From assembly GCA_958450365.1 (NCBI GenBank), contig CAUEEP010000760.1, positions 2,985,462 through 3,049,461 on the forward strand: a stretch of DNA of 64,000 nucleotides. The letters are read 5' to 3'. The notes beneath the pieces were generated by a model that saw nothing but the letters and a program-made list of their open reading frames with translations, ran no database searches and was not told where the DNA came from. Shown here in pieces: positions 11,553 to 23,168 of the stretch (position 1 is its first letter; every line of letters starts with the position of its first letter). This DNA is from Mesorhabditis belari. Taxonomy: Eukaryota; Nematoda; Chromadorea; Rhabditida; Rhabditidae. The position numbers and the translations under genes are program-made.

Positions 11553-12873
11553 AGTCATGAGTTTGGTGAGAGATTTGCATAAATTCCATAATCTATTGTG
11601 TTCTATTTCATACGCTGTTTACTACTCGTTCTTTTTTTGCAACTAATCGGTTCAAGCATTTTCCTCGTTTATCAAAACAAAACGAAAAGATTGAGTTGTT
11701 CTATTGTTCTCCTGAGAGTTCTCCTCACCACCACTGATGGAGTCGCGTTGATGAAACAACAATTCGGCAAGGATATTTCTCGATTCAGAACAGGCGTCTG
11801 ATTCGTGCAGGATTGATGACTAGAAGACCTGCCAAGAAGTCGCACCATCAACTAGAAGACTTGATGGTTGCACGACACCGGAAATTTCGACTTGAGTTTG
11901 CCAAGAAGTAGGCAAATTGGACAACATCCGACTGGACCAATTTGATTTTTGTCGATGAGTCAAAGATCAATATCTTCAATCCAGATGAAAGTCATTTGGT
12001 CCGGAGACCATTGAGAAAGCTCTACAGCATCAAATAACTTCATCTTACAGTGAGATTTGACGGAGGATCGATCAGCCTTTGGGGTAAGAGGCTTTGTCGC
12101 TTATGTCTACTAAGTTTGCTTTCTTAGGCTTAGGCCTTTCTCCAGAAGTTTATCCACTCGTGCCTCGTCCAAGTCCACTCGTGCTTCTCAACTCAACCTT
12201 GAATGCTCAGCAGTACAAGACGATCCTGGAAAATGCTCTCCTTCATTTAGGTCATGGTCAGGGATGATTGCTGTACCAAGACAACGCTCCATGTCACAAG
12301 TCACAGTTGTTGATGGGCGGTGTCGTTCGACTTGCAAATGGTTGAAGAGCTCGTTTATCGTTTGAGGTTCCGCTCAAACGGTGTTCTACTCGTCTCTGCC
12401 CCGCCATACAGCCCAGACTTGAACGTTATCGAGGGCCCACGTGGGCCCACGTGAAGACACAACTCAAAGGAAAACGATTCGGATCGAAGGTCGAACTGTG
12501 ATATTCGTTTACAAGGGCGGAAAATTTCTCCACAAATCTTGAAAGATTTGGTCGATGCCTGAGGCATGTCGAAGCATGCCAAAGAGAATTCAAGCAGTGA
12601 TTTCAGCTAAAAAAGGCCCGACAAAATATTAAATAGTTGAATTTTCACTTCAGGGGCCAATACTTTTGCATACTTTTGCACTTTTTGAGTAATTTTCTCT
12701 TTCAATGTTTTTTGTTATGTTGTTGCTCGGAAATAGCTTTTTGTAACCTTTTTTGAAAACTAGAACTGAAATGCTATAGAACTACTTTTAAAAGTTTCCT
12801 TGAATCATTTAGTAAAGTGAAATTTTTTACGTTTTAAAGTTCAACAATAGGAGGCCCAATACTCATGACTGTA
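11553..12873 (+). mobile_element. Tc1-like transposon, decayed
   Basis: Right end: GGAGGCCCAATACTCATGAC followed by TGTA. A weak match (AAAGTCATGAGTTTGG) at 11553 is the best candidate left end, which would give the usual ~1.3 kb Tc1 size. The left boundary is uncertain. It encloses the broken transposase at 11770-12600. Confidence 0.6.
11770..12600 (+). pseudogene. Tc1 transposase pseudogene
   Basis: Ordered Tc1/DDE transposase blocks can be read on the plus strand. RRLIRAGLMTRRPAKKS (helix-turn-helix end) and RKFRLEFAKK come first, then after an in-frame TAG WTTSDWTNLIFVDESKIN with the first catalytic Asp. After a second stop come VRFDGGSISLWG, LLYQDNAPCHKS with the second Asp, and PPYSPDLNVIE with the last acidic residue. 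At least three stops or frameshifts separate them, so no active protein can be made. Confidence 0.85.
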
Positions 12874-13049
12874 ACTTACTTTGATCGATGTTTTCAACAA
12901 AATCTCACCGATTCTCTTATCAGATGAACGAATAGAATTGAAGCTTATTGAAATAGAATTGAAGCGTTCAGCTTATTGAAATCTTTAGATTGATTCATAG
13001 AGAGAGAGGCAATGGGAAGGTGTTTTAATGAACAAAAGTGTTAGGAATG

Positions 13050-13125
13050 CGAAATTTGGATTTACAATAGCTTTCTGATTTAGAATAGCTTTCTGATTTA
13101 CAATAGCTTTCTGAATTTCTGAAAA
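13050..13125. repeat. 18-bp tandem repeat
   Basis: Three to four copies of ATAGCTTTCTGATTTACA. Confidence 0.8.
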
Positions 13126-13696
13126 CCCGGAAGTTTATTATATTAAAGAGCAAAACTAGAAATCGTTTTGGCAAAAAATCTGAGCGATTGTTTTCAGAAT
13201 AGCAAAAGGATAAAATTGATATTTGAATGAGAGAAACAATGATCGAGAAAAACAATAAATAAGAACGCTTCGAGAACAATCTCTCTTTTCAGTGAGGTGA
13301 GAGCTGTTTACATGAAATCCGAAAAAACATCTCAATCATCGTGATCCTTCAGTGATCTATGCAAAGATCTTGCACTCATTCTGAAAAAAAGAAAACGGGG
13401 AAACAGTCATATGGAATGGGCGGAGTTTGGATGTGAAGGGGATCTCCCCTCTCCTTTCCCCTTCACTATCCATCACACGATCAGCGAATCACTTTCATAG
13501 TCAGTTTTTATTTCAGGCTTTCCATGACTCTATTCCCAAATTGTCACAAGTGATTCACAAGGAATTTTTCGGTTTTTTGGCCCCATTTTCGCAGATACTG
13601 ATACTGACCTTGAATTTCTTTTGCTTTGCTTGCTCTTGTTTCTTTTCACTGTACCCAAAAGGATAAAAATCGGCTTTTTTTTTCAGGGCAATTCGA

Positions 13697-14923
13697 ATGG
13701 CTCAACGAGAGTTGAATCAGCGCAACTTTGTTGCAGAGATGATGGAAATTGTTGTGGCAAGACCACCGAATAAGCCGAGGTTCGTAAGTTGACTTTCATA
13801 GTCAGTTTTAGGCAATTCAGAAAGTCTTTTCGTTTTTGATGAAGTAGAAGGTGTTTTTGAAAACAGTAAAAGCGTGATTGACTAAGAAGATTACGATTAC
13901 GATTACGATCTAAGAAGTACAACGAAGTTATTAGGCTTTCCAGAAAGTCTTTTCGTTTCTTTTCATACTTTCGTTTAAAAATAACAAATTCATCAATTAA
14001 TCTATTGTTAATTACAAATTCATCAATTAATCTGTTCTAAAAAGTGTTTATTGTTCAATTTTCCATCTAATTAAGTCAATTTCGGTTCACTTACAAGCAA
14101 ATTCGAGAGTGATAAACGTGTTTTTCGTAAAAATCTATCAAAAGCCCCTACGAAGAAATTGGCTGAATGAATTTCTCTGAAAATTTAGCTATATACTAAA
14201 CTTTTTGTGCTCTATCTTTTATCTATTGACACCAAGATAGGTTTCCTTAGCTAAAGTGTGTCTTTTCTAAAGCTAAAGTGTCCGCATCATCGAGCCGTCG
14301 CTCTTTTTGACTACTCGCCTTCATGCTCTCAAATAAGTCCAGACATAAATCATTTTAAACCCGTTTTAATGTTATTTTGCAGAGAAATAATTGACCTTTC
14401 TAATGAAAAAAACCGTAATTCAATTGGTGCATTTGTTGATTTTAAATGAAAGTACGAAAAGGAATGAAAAGACTTTCTGGACAGCCTAATAGACTAACAG
14501 ACTTTCTAGAAAAATGTTAATGAAATAGAGTTTATTAGATTAGGCGAAAAAAGAGATTAGATTGTTTACTATTGATAAACGATCAAAAGAATATTTTCTT
14601 TTAAATTATCAATTCAATTCTGTACCCGTGAATTTAAGAACAAGACGGACTTCGGTGCCAACTCCGACTCAATATGCTCGAGAGACTAACATTGGTAAGC
14701 TTATAGTCATCGTCGTTGTGTTTATCTTATTTGCAACAAAATCAGTAACATGAAATGCTTCAACAATACTCCAGTTATAGCTCCATTTTCTTTAGTGGAC
14801 GCTTTCCCGATCTGGGTCGAGCCATCATCAATCGCTAAACGTACCTCATCTCCTGAAGAAGATCTCGCAGCCACTCTCAAGTTCAACATCTCTCGGACTC
14901 ATCGTCTTCGACTCATCAGCTAG
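13697..14923 (+). CDS. small unidentified protein, 3 exons
   Basis: Proposed exons 13697-13779, 14639-14694 and 14796-14923 join in phase to an 88-residue basic protein ending ...RTHRLRLIS, TAG at 14921. The ATG lies 10 nt after TTTTTTTTCAG, typical of a spliced-leader acceptor. The middle segment TSVPTPTQYARETN is Ser/Thr/Pro-rich. The last exon could instead start at 14781, also in frame, adding five residues. The donor after exon 1 (GTTCGT) is weaker than a nearby GTAAGT that would break the frame, so exon 1-2 joining is the least certain step. Intron 1 contains MITE 13931-14489. I do not recognise the family. Confidence 0.4.
13931..14489. mobile_element. MITE family C, copy 1
   Basis: The termini TTAGGCTTTCCAGAAAGTCT and inverse ...AGACTTTCTGGACAGCCTAA are mariner-like and flanked by TA. 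The interior is hairpin-like with CGTTTAAAAATAACAAATTC. Related copies are at 36821-37390, 38537-38682 and 60480-61538. Confidence 0.8.
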
Positions 14924-16594
14924 TCAGTTTTAACAGTTTAACTTCAACAATCTTTTTTAACCTTTGCAAATACTTTTTCCTGTCACCTGACCAGACTTGC
15001 AAAATTATAAAAGTTTCATTTATTCCAAACGGAATCATATTGTCCGAATTTTGAACCCAACACAATGACTCAATATTCGTTATTGAACAAGTCAGCGGTC
15101 ATTTTAGAACTTTGCTCTTTGCACCGGTCAGGAATCACAATTTTGAATAGAAAATTGTTCTGTAGTAATGATCTCTGATATGCTCAGCTTTGCTACAATC
15201 ATCAGCAATCCAAAAGTTCTCTGATCTGGTTCTGTTCTTTCTTATTCCCCAGCCCTACATGTTTTCGTTTAACCATTATGAAAAGAACTCGTGTTTTCGA
15301 AATCCCTTTTTATTTTTGCTTTCTAATCGTTTTCATTGAATATAAATTTCCTTGACAAAGCTCTTCGTTCATTCATCCTCTCACCCCCATCTTCCCCTTT
15401 TTTTCTTCGATGGCTCGATCCCCACGTGACCCCTTTCTAGCTGAAATTTGAATGAATAGAGTGAAAAAAATGTCAGTGAAACTCTCCCAATGCCCTCTTT
15501 TCAATGATTCATTGGCATTTTTGCTCATCTGCAAGCATTTCTTTGCAAAAAAAAAAACGAGCGCATTTTGTGCCAATCTTGATTAGTTACTGATCGAAAA
15601 ATTCCGTAAGATGAGATTCCTTAGATTTTTAAGAAAATATATTATTGATTCTGCTTCAAGCTGATGCAATGCCATTTTTGTGGGAGATCACATGGGCGAA
15701 TACTAACTGGCTAGTGGCTAGAAAAACTGTGGGCTAGAAAACTTGTGAACTAGTGGCTAGAAAAACTGTGTGGCTAGAAAACTTGTGAACGATAAGGAAA
15801 TCAAATTTTGAGATAGATTCATGAATCGAGCAAATCGGGAATCAGAATAAGAGAGAAAGCTTTCAATTTACGGATCAAGAAAAACTTGTACAAAACTGTA
15901 ACTTGTACAAAGCTGTATTTAACCTTTGTTCTGCAATTTCTGAGCAATTTCTTGCTAAACTACTTTGATGGAAACAGTACTAGACTTATGAGTACTCTAA
16001 TTAATTAATCAAACTACTTATTAACCTTTTAATCTATTCTATTTTAAGCGAAAAAACGATCACCTCTAGCAGGAATTTATAGAATGCAAATATTTTAATC
16101 TCTTCTGTTTTAATCTTTGCGCAATAACGTTCAGCTTTGAAATCTTATTTAAGCAATTTCAGCAATTTTGAATTTTCAATTGAAATCAACATCAAAATAC
16201 TTATTAACCTTTTAATCTATTCTATTTTAAACGAAAAAAAAACGATCACCTCTAGCAGGAATTTATAGAATGTAAATATTTTCCTTCGCTCTCTATTTTT
16301 ATCCCCACTTTTCACGCAAAATCCAAAAATACAGCGTCTAATTAATAGATTCGCGACGATATGACTCACCGGTGAGCCGTGCGTGGACTTAGCACTTTTT
16401 TGAAGCCGATTGAGCTGAAAATTCGCAATCAAGGGTTTTCGAGGATGAGGAATTCGAATCCGTACTGGGTTTTTAAAGAGAACTCTGTTAGAGAACTAGA
16501 TTTCGCCTTTTTCTCTCCAATTTAGTTTAATTCCCCAAGTTTTAGAGAGTATTGTCATGAGGGTATTGGCTCGGAAACCAAAGTTGCTCAAAAA
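14924..16594. other. intergenic, no gene supported
   Basis: Contains a short direct repeat (TGTGGCTAGAAAACTTGTGA, 15727-15790) and a duplicated segment around AAACGATCACCTCTAGCAGG (16050 and 16240). The open frames are short and lack splice context. Confidence 0.45.
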
Positions 16595-17350
16595 CTAATA
16601 ACGGATTCAGATTCTCCATGTCAGAATGCCTCCGATTACAAATTTTCAAGTTTACAGCTAACATAGATAGCTGTAAACGACAGCCAAGCCAAAAACTTGC
16701 GACCTTTTTCCGAGAAAATCCTCGGTTGGCGCTTTAAAGTGTGGTAAAACTACAATACCCCTCGTAATCTGCATGTACAAAAGATCGCACGACTAAAAAG
16801 TCACAAAAACAAAGCTTCCGCCATAGATAATGATAAAAACCACTTAACTTAACATTAATTGGCATGAAGTTCGTGGAGCAGATCGTCGGGAAGCCGGTGG
16901 GTCTAAAAAACTCTACAAACAAAGCTTCCGCCATAGAAAATGATAAAAACCACTTAACTTAACATTAATTGGCATGAAGTTCGTGGAGCAGATCGTCGGG
17001 AAGCCGGTGGGTCTAAAAAAAACTCTACAAACAAAGCTTCCGCCACAGGAAATGCTGTTAAAAACGTAACTTAGCTGTATCCTCTTTGTTTCTTGCAAAA
17101 ACAAACGCGACAACATCAAAAAACGCAAAAAGAATAAAATGAAATGAAAAAGAATGAAAAAAATGAAATTTTGCGCTTAGAAGGGGTACGGTAGTTTTAC
17201 CACGCTTTAAAGTGCCAACCGAGGATTTTCTGGGAAAAGGGTCGCAAGTTTTTGGCTTGGCTGCCGTTTACAGCTATCTATGTTAGCTGTAAACTTGAAA
17301 ATTTGTAATCGGAGGCATTCTGACATGGAGAATCTGAATCCGTTATTAGT
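16595..17350. mobile_element. hairpin element with internal tandem duplication
   Basis: Arms of ~165 bp: TAATAACGGATTCAGATTCT at the left and its inverse ending at CGTTATTAG. The interior has two tandem copies (about 16812-16921 and 16922-17034) of a ~110-bp unit beginning AAAGCTTCCGCCATAGA. No protein is recognisable. Confidence 0.75.
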
Positions 17351-18219
17351 TTACGGTCCCAAGTAACCAAAAATGACTTTATCGTCAATATTCTAAAGGT
17401 TTTTCCTAGAAATCCTTGTTTTCATTCAACAATTTCTATTTTTCACTTCACAAATTGGCTCCTTGAGTTGACAGGATTGAAAATCAGACAAAAATCCATT
17501 AGTGCAAGCAAAAGGGACTCGCCTTTTTTTCTCAAAAGTCTAAGTCTTTCTTTTTTGAATCAATAATTGAATGGCAAAAATTTGTCCGTGAAAACATCAA
17601 CGAAGAATTTGCTTATTTTTGCCTCGTGATTCATCACGATCATTGACGATTATCATTTTGTGATCACCAGACAATCTCCCCACTCATTTCCGGGATTTGT
17701 TTCTTTCATCACGTGGGCGATTGGGAAACGGATATTTTGAAATAGTCTGTTCTGAATGCGAGTCTGGCAATGAAGACCAGCAGTTGTGATTAGAATTTTA
17801 AACTGTTTTAGCCATTTTTTCAATGTTTAAAATGTTTTAGCCATTCTTTAAACCTTTAAACTGTGTAATATTAGGTAAATTAGGTAAACTACAGGGCCAG
17901 AATTACTCATGTTCGAAAACAAAATGGAAGATCGTTAAAAAAGGAAGACCGAGTCGTTAAAATTTCAAAATTTTTTTGAAAACAATATTTATTTGATATA
18001 TAGCAAGTTAAATTTCAAAAATATCTCCATCAGCTTTAAAGCAAGCATCCAGATGTTTCCAGGCGTCTACAGGGTGTTCAAGAGTTATGGAAACCAATAG
18101 ATTACTAGGTTTAGAGCTCATTTTGTACAAGTTTAATGCTAAAAAGAAAACATACTTATCAATATGCCCAAGCTTAACAACTTTAAGTTACTTTTTTTTT
18201 AAAATCATTGTCTTTTGTG
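17351..18219. other. intergenic, no gene supported
   Basis: AT-rich. Short repeats of TTTTAGCCATT lie near 17810-17850. A ~20-nt stretch near 18050-18080 (GGCGTCTACAGGGTGTTCAA) might be an element end but lacks a partner. Confidence 0.4.
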
Positions 18220-18220
18220 C

Positions 18221-18578
18221 TGTTGCTTGCCTAGAAGCACCTGTAGACGCTGTTCCTTGCCTAGAAGCACCTGTAGACGATGTTGCTTGCCTAGAAGCAC
18301 CTGTAGACGCTGTTGCTTGCCTAGAAGCACCTGTAGACGCTGTTCCTTGCCTAGAAGCACCTGTAGACGATGTTGCTTGCCTAGAAGCACCTGTAGACGC
18401 TGTTGCTTGCCTAGAAGCACCTGTAGACGCTGTTCCTTGCCTAGAAGCACCTGTAGACGCTGTTGCTTGCCTAGAAGCATCTGTAGACGCTGTTGCTTGC
18501 CTAGAAGCACCTGTAGACGCTGTTACTTGCCTAGAAGCACCTGTAGACGCTGTTGCTTGCCTAGAAGCACCTACTCTG
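18221..18578. repeat. 30-bp minisatellite, ~12 units
   Basis: The unit is TTGCCTAGAAGCACCTGTAG plus ACGCTGTTGC/ACGATGTTGC/ACGCTGTTCC. Variants alternate with a period of three units, so the array grew by higher-order duplication. A plus frame from ATG 18087 to TAA 18584 reads through as a decapeptide ACLEAPVDAV, and the minus strand is equally open. I see no splice or trans-splice signals that make it a gene. Confidence 0.92.
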
Positions 18579-18971
18579 GCATAAATTGAGTTTGTCACAA
18601 AATTATGTTAAGTTTTCTTGAAAGAATCAAAACTGAAATGTGATTCTAACATTTTTAATGTCCCATAGATTCGAAAACTGGTAAATAGCAAAGACTTTCT
18701 CATCGTTAAACAAGAACAACGGAGAACTGACTCCTTTTGGATTGTCAAGTTATTGGAAAAGATTCAGAGATCTTACTACCCAAATGCACTCCATCTCAAA
18801 CATCAATTCCTTGTCATCCCCTTTTGTTTTTGTGACAAGCTGTGAAGGAATTTGCATAATGTTTTTGAGCATTCAAAAGACTAGACTGTTTGAGAAAAAC
18901 AAGTCTTTTCTTGTAAGAGAAAAACAATCGAGTCTGGGATTCGTCAATGTTTGTTAAAGGAAAAGATTTAG

Positions 18972-19282
18972 TTGTGTGGATGGCAAAAGGTCAGGTCCAT
19001 TGCTTGATGAAAGAGATGAAATGAAGACACAAGTCCTTCAACACTTGGCTACATATGAGTGTGTTTTGCAGAAAGTTTATAGATAAAAGTTCTGAATTAA
19101 TCAATCAAAAATCTAAATCATATAAAGCATTTTCAGTGCAATGACCAAGGACTCCTTGTCAAAAATGGACAATGATCTCTTTGATGAAAGTGACAATGAG
19201 AATGTGGAGAGCAAGACGAGCACTCTCAACTCAAACAGTAGCAATGAAGAGGATGGAAATTTTGGGCAAAAGACAAGAAGAA
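18972..19282 (+). CDS. unidentified coding exons (partial gene)
   Basis: Two exon-like blocks join in phase: 18972-19058 (contains SGPLLDERDEMKTQ and VLQHLATY, donor GTGTGT) and 19137-19282 (acceptor CATTTTCAG, begins AMTKDSLSKMDNDLFDESDN, ends NFGQKTRR, donor GTAAGA). The acidic Ser/Asn-rich linker followed by KTRR recalls the approach to a DNA-binding domain in a transcription factor, but no such domain was found downstream. An adjacent 58-codon open stretch at 18669-18845 could be related. Family unknown. It could be the remains of a broken gene. Confidence 0.3.
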
Positions 19283-20550
19283 GTAAGAACCTATACTGTA
19301 AACTTCTCTAAATCGATAAAAGCGCCAAGTGTTCTACTGTTAGCTGTACAGCGGCTAAATCTGTGATAAAACTGTAACAAATAGCTACCGTATTTCTTCT
19401 AATAGAAGCGCATAAGATTCCATTTTTCAATCATTCCACAAAATTGCTTCTACTAGAGGATGCGCTGCACAAAAGTTTATATTTTTAGCTATTAGGTTAG
19501 TGCCTAAGTCTTCACGATTTTTCTCAAACGTCTTTTAAAAATAATGCCGACACCAACAAAATTTCTATTTAAACGATTAAAAAGGTTAATTGTTTCTCTG
19601 CGAAATGGTTTTTGAGAGATTCTTGGAAGTAGTTGTTTTTGTGGATTTTCAAAGGGGCAAAGGTGAGCACCTGCTCCGATGCCAATTTTGGCACTTTCTT
19701 CAATAAAACTTATTTTGGTGCCAAAGTAAAAAAAATAGAGCTCATTTGATCACACAACCCTGTAAAATTTGAAAACGATCCGTCCAACCATTATCTTTAA
19801 AACAGCATTTGAAAATTTTGCACAAGAATGTGTTTTTTCCGAGTTGAGGCGAGCTTTGAGCTTTCTCTCAAAAGCGATTTTGTAGAGAAATGATAGATGA
19901 ATGAATTTGGTAAAGGATTCTTTTCCAAACTAACATAGGTAACAAGGTAACAATCTATTAAAAATAATTCAATCGTCAAAAAAAAGCATTATTCTCGATT
20001 TCATTACCGTTAGAGTCGCCGACTTCAATCGAAATGTCACTATCGTACTAAGGAAATGAAAGAAAATCTAATGACTAAGCAATAATGAACTTTAGCAATG
20101 ATTTTTAAGCAGTTCATGCAAGAATCTAGGTTCGAAATGTCACTATCAATACAAGAAAATGCAAGAAAAGCTAGTGATTAAGCAATAATGAATAGCAATA
20201 ATGAATGAAAGCAATAGCAATTATTTTCAAGCAGTTCAATTCAAGAATCTAAGAACTAAGCGAGAAATATTCCCTTTTGCACAACTGAATTTGTGATCTT
20301 AGCAAAGTTTGAGCGTACAGTCGCGTAGTCGATAACTATTTTAATGATAATTTGATGGAAATTCAAAAATAAACTAAACTGTTATAGTTATTTGATAGCC
20401 CTGAATATTTGCTTGAAAACTAGTACAAAGCTATCGAGAACTTTCTGCAAAACAATAATAAAAGTCGTGAAAAACCGTTTAACTTGAGTTAACACCAAAA
20501 ATAATCGTTATTAGTATTTTCGTCAATGTATTGAGGTAAATATTGGAGTA
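19283..20550. other. intergenic, repeats only
   Basis: Near 19386-19470 TACCGTATTTCTTCTAATAG and a partial inverse suggest a decayed MITE related to 52385-52639. Two diverged direct copies of a ~100-bp stretch with AAGCAATAATGAA occur at 20060-20250. No gene seen. Confidence 0.4.
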
Positions 20551-20982
20551 CTAAAACGTCGTTAATTCAACTTCCTCACTTGATGTCCCCTCTGAAACAG
20601 TAGCCAAAAGCTCCATGATCTCTTGCTCATAGTAGTAGTAGTCATTCTCTGGCTCACCCATCAGTAAGGCTTTTGATTCAAGTCTAAAGTTTCATTTTTA
20701 GTATCCAATTCTTTGCTAAAGAATTGGATACTAAAATATAAAGCGTCAAAATGTTTAAAGTTTCAGAATACCCTATTCAGTCTACTAAGCTGAATATTCA
20801 TAGTTATTGACTTTATTAAAAGCTGCGCTTTTATTAGAGGCCGCGCTTTTATTAAAATAAATACGGTAATTGAAATCAAAATCAAAGTTATCAAAGCCTT
20901 TACAGAAAACTCTTTCCAACACATGTGCTCGACGATCATCTTCACGATTCTCCGAGTGCGCAATCGGCGCCGTCCCACTCAT
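20551..20982 (-). CDS. possible small two-exon gene, unidentified
   Basis: Minus-strand exons 20904-20982 and 20551-20669 join in phase 1 to 65 residues: MSGTAPIAHSENREDDRRAH... followed by LLMGEPENDYYYYEQEIMEL and an acidic C-terminus ending ELTTF. The ATG follows TTTCAAGTCATCCATTCAG by 14 nt, a plausible trans-splice acceptor. The donor is GTAAAG. The intron acceptor (TTGAATCAAAAG) is poor; a better one, ACTTTAG, gives phase 2 and does not fit this donor. The intron contains a perfect 17-bp hairpin (TAGTATCCAATTCTTTG and inverse). Family not recognised. Confidence 0.35.
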
Positions 20983-21279
20983 GGCCGAGCTTGAGACTGA
21001 ATGGATGACTTGAAAAGATAAAAATCCCGAATTTCTTTGATTGACGGGACTCTACATATTATACATACTATCGTTTTGCATTTTTCTCTTCGTTTTTTTT
21101 TTTGGTATCAGTTTTAAATTGATTGCCAATAAGCTATCGACCTCCTTGATCTCTAGCTCACTCGAATGTTTGGGATTTACACGTGCCTTGCTTTTTTTTG
21201 GTTTACTTGCACTGGCTTTGCCTTTGGCTTTGGCACTGACATTAACAATGGCTTTGCCCAATCAAGAAGCTGAAAAAGG

Positions 21280-21514
21280 TACACTACTGGACAATGAAAT
21301 ATCATATTTGAAAAACGATCGTCACTTTCGCGCGTCTGTAACTTCTTTGTCTTTACCGTCTTTCTAAATATTAATATTACCATTGTGTAGCCCTTGAAAA
21401 GAGCTTTCAAAAAATATATAACACTAATAGTTTAAACTCAAAGACAACGGAGTTACAGATGCGCAAAAGTGACGATCGTTTTTCAAATATCATATTTCAT
21501 TGTCCAGTACTGTA
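21280..21514. mobile_element. Tc1-type MITE family D, copy 1
   Basis: The ends TACACTACTGGACAATGAAA and inverse ...TTTCATTGTCCAGTACTGTA enclose a near-perfect hairpin with AACGATCGTCACTTT arms. A second copy is at 40135-40369. The CAGTACTGGACA end and TA flanks fit the Tc1 group. Confidence 0.8.
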
Positions 21515-22410
21515 TATTTAGTCTGAAACGTTTTTAAAAACATCTAATCATCCATACACTACTCAATTCAAAAGACCCAATGCTAAGATTTACTTGAAAT
21601 TGATTTCTGAAATTGGAAAATCAAATGATAAATGTTTTTACAGTCTTAAAATCATATTTACGCATGGAAAAACAGGTGCAAAGTAAGCATTTTGTTCAAA
21701 TAAACAAAAAGAAGGCAAAAAGAAAGCAACAGAGAGCCAAAGAACTCAGTAATTAATGACGTAGACAAGGGCAAAGTGAAAAGAGAAAAGTGTGGCGTAT
21801 CTACATATCCTTGCACTTGGTTTAGAAGAAAAGTAAAGATAAGGTGAATCACGGGGAAAAGGCAAAGACCTGTAACGTCGATCCAGTTACGCAAGGCATT
21901 TTAAAGCAAAGCTATTCTGAGCAAAGCTATTCTGAGTTTTCTCATCTTTCGAAAGCGAACTCTTTGACGCAAATCTCGAGCCTATTAGCTTGAAAATAGA
22001 AAAAGTTGCAAATTCAGAGAGCAAATTTCTTGTGTACGCGTTTCAATTTCTCAATTACTCAAAAGAAGATCAACGATCTTGGCACCCATATAAATAAGCA
22101 TTGGTGAGGGAAAGTTAAATCCATTTCAACTTATCACTGCTTAACTAGAGTGTGTTCCTCGCAAGTAAGTAATTACTCGCGTAAGTTTGCATGATTAATT
22201 TTTTACTCGGGTAATAGCTCGAGTAATTGTCGAGTAATTTTGAACATTACTGTTGATGTTAAATGAGATGTTAAATGCTTTAAATGTCGAAAAGCTTTGA
22301 TCATCAGATTTAGACCGAAAAATAGCTCCTTTCTTTCTTTAGCTTTCTCAAATTGAATCTTTTCTTCCAATCTTTTACAAACATTCTCTATAATAGAGTT
22401 TTTTTTCTTT
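21515..22410. other. intergenic, no gene supported
   Basis: AT-rich. A minus-strand frame at 22203-22433 overlaps the sequence shared with 43257-43326 and is probably part of that element. Confidence 0.4.
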
Positions 22411-22472
22411 GCCATTCTTTTCCAGAAGCTCACCTGTACAGTTGTTGTGCTAAGAATAGATTTGGTAATACC

Positions 22473-22742
22473 TACCGTAAATACTGGAATAGTACCCCAT
22501 CCCCATAGTGAAGGTGCAGAGTGTTGCGTAGTCTAGCTTTGAACGAGTTTTTCTCGACACTGGTTTATGCTACAATGTGCGCTTAGGTATCAAAAAAATA
22601 GCCCTGAATTTCAGCTATTTTTTGATATCAAAGACGCATTTTTAGAAAGTACGGGTGCTTTGAAAAAAATGAAATACTAAAAAACTTTTGCGACTACGCG
22701 ACTGTACGAGGGGGGTGGGGTACTATTACAGTATTTACGGTA
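22473..22742. mobile_element. MITE family A, copy 1
   Basis: The termini TACCGTAAATACTGGAATAG and inverse ...CTATTACAGTATTTACGGTA bound a long hairpin containing AGCTATTTTTTGATA and AACTCGTTTTTCTCGACACT-type arms. Copies are at 42988-43256, 43326-43564 (truncated) and 53044-53317. The 60 bp to its left (22411-22472) recur next to the 42988 copy. Confidence 0.85.
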
Positions 22743-22902
22743 TGAAATCCATGTAAATTTCTCCATCAGAGCAGTTATCTAATTTCTGTTTGGTTAGAAT
22801 GAAAAGTTATAATCTTAAGCTAGTAACAGGGCAACTTTTTTGACATGAAATTAATTTAGTTGTGCCTTTTAAAAAAAATTTTGCAAAAGTCCAAGTAGGT
22901 GG

Positions 22903-22975
22903 TCATTGGCGGGGGTCGAACCCGGGTCGTGTGCTTGTGAAGTGACGGTGCTATCCACTGCGCCATAGGTACCAA
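22903..22975 (-). pseudogene. tRNA-like sequence (A and B box)
   Basis: The minus strand reads TGGCGCAGTGGATAGCACC (A box) and GGGTTCGACCCC (B box) at tRNA spacing. The acceptor and anticodon stems do not pair well, so this is a tRNA relic or SINE head and not a working tRNA gene. Confidence 0.5.
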
Positions 22976-23099
22976 TTTGCATGGTGCATAGCTTTCCAAC
23001 ACAGATAATTCGTTTCTGCAATCCTTTTTACGATTTCTGAAGCAGCTCGTTCGGCAGGCTATTCTGCTGATAATAAAGTAAAGAAATGAATGGCAAAGA

Positions 23100-23168
23100 A
23101 TTTGGAACCGAGGGAAATTAAACCCTCGACCTTCTGCCTACCGGACAGATGCTCTGCCACTCAACTAA
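23100..23168 (-). mobile_element. tRNA-derived SINE-like element
   Basis: The minus strand starts GCCTTAGTTGAGTGGCAGAG (A-box-like) and continues to AGGGTTTAATTTCCCTCGG (B-box-like), then TTCTTTGCC. The same order, including TTCTTTGCC, occurs at 30595-30667. I infer a Pol III retroelement family. No intact tRNA fold is present. Confidence 0.45.

Noticed and set aside
18087..18584. 165-residue decapeptide-repeat protein
   Set aside because: Apart from the minisatellite it contains only 46 AT-rich codons; no leader acceptor, and the antisense frame is just as open.
22903..22975. Functional tRNA gene
   Set aside because: A and B boxes are present but the acceptor and anticodon stems do not pair, so it was listed only as a relic.
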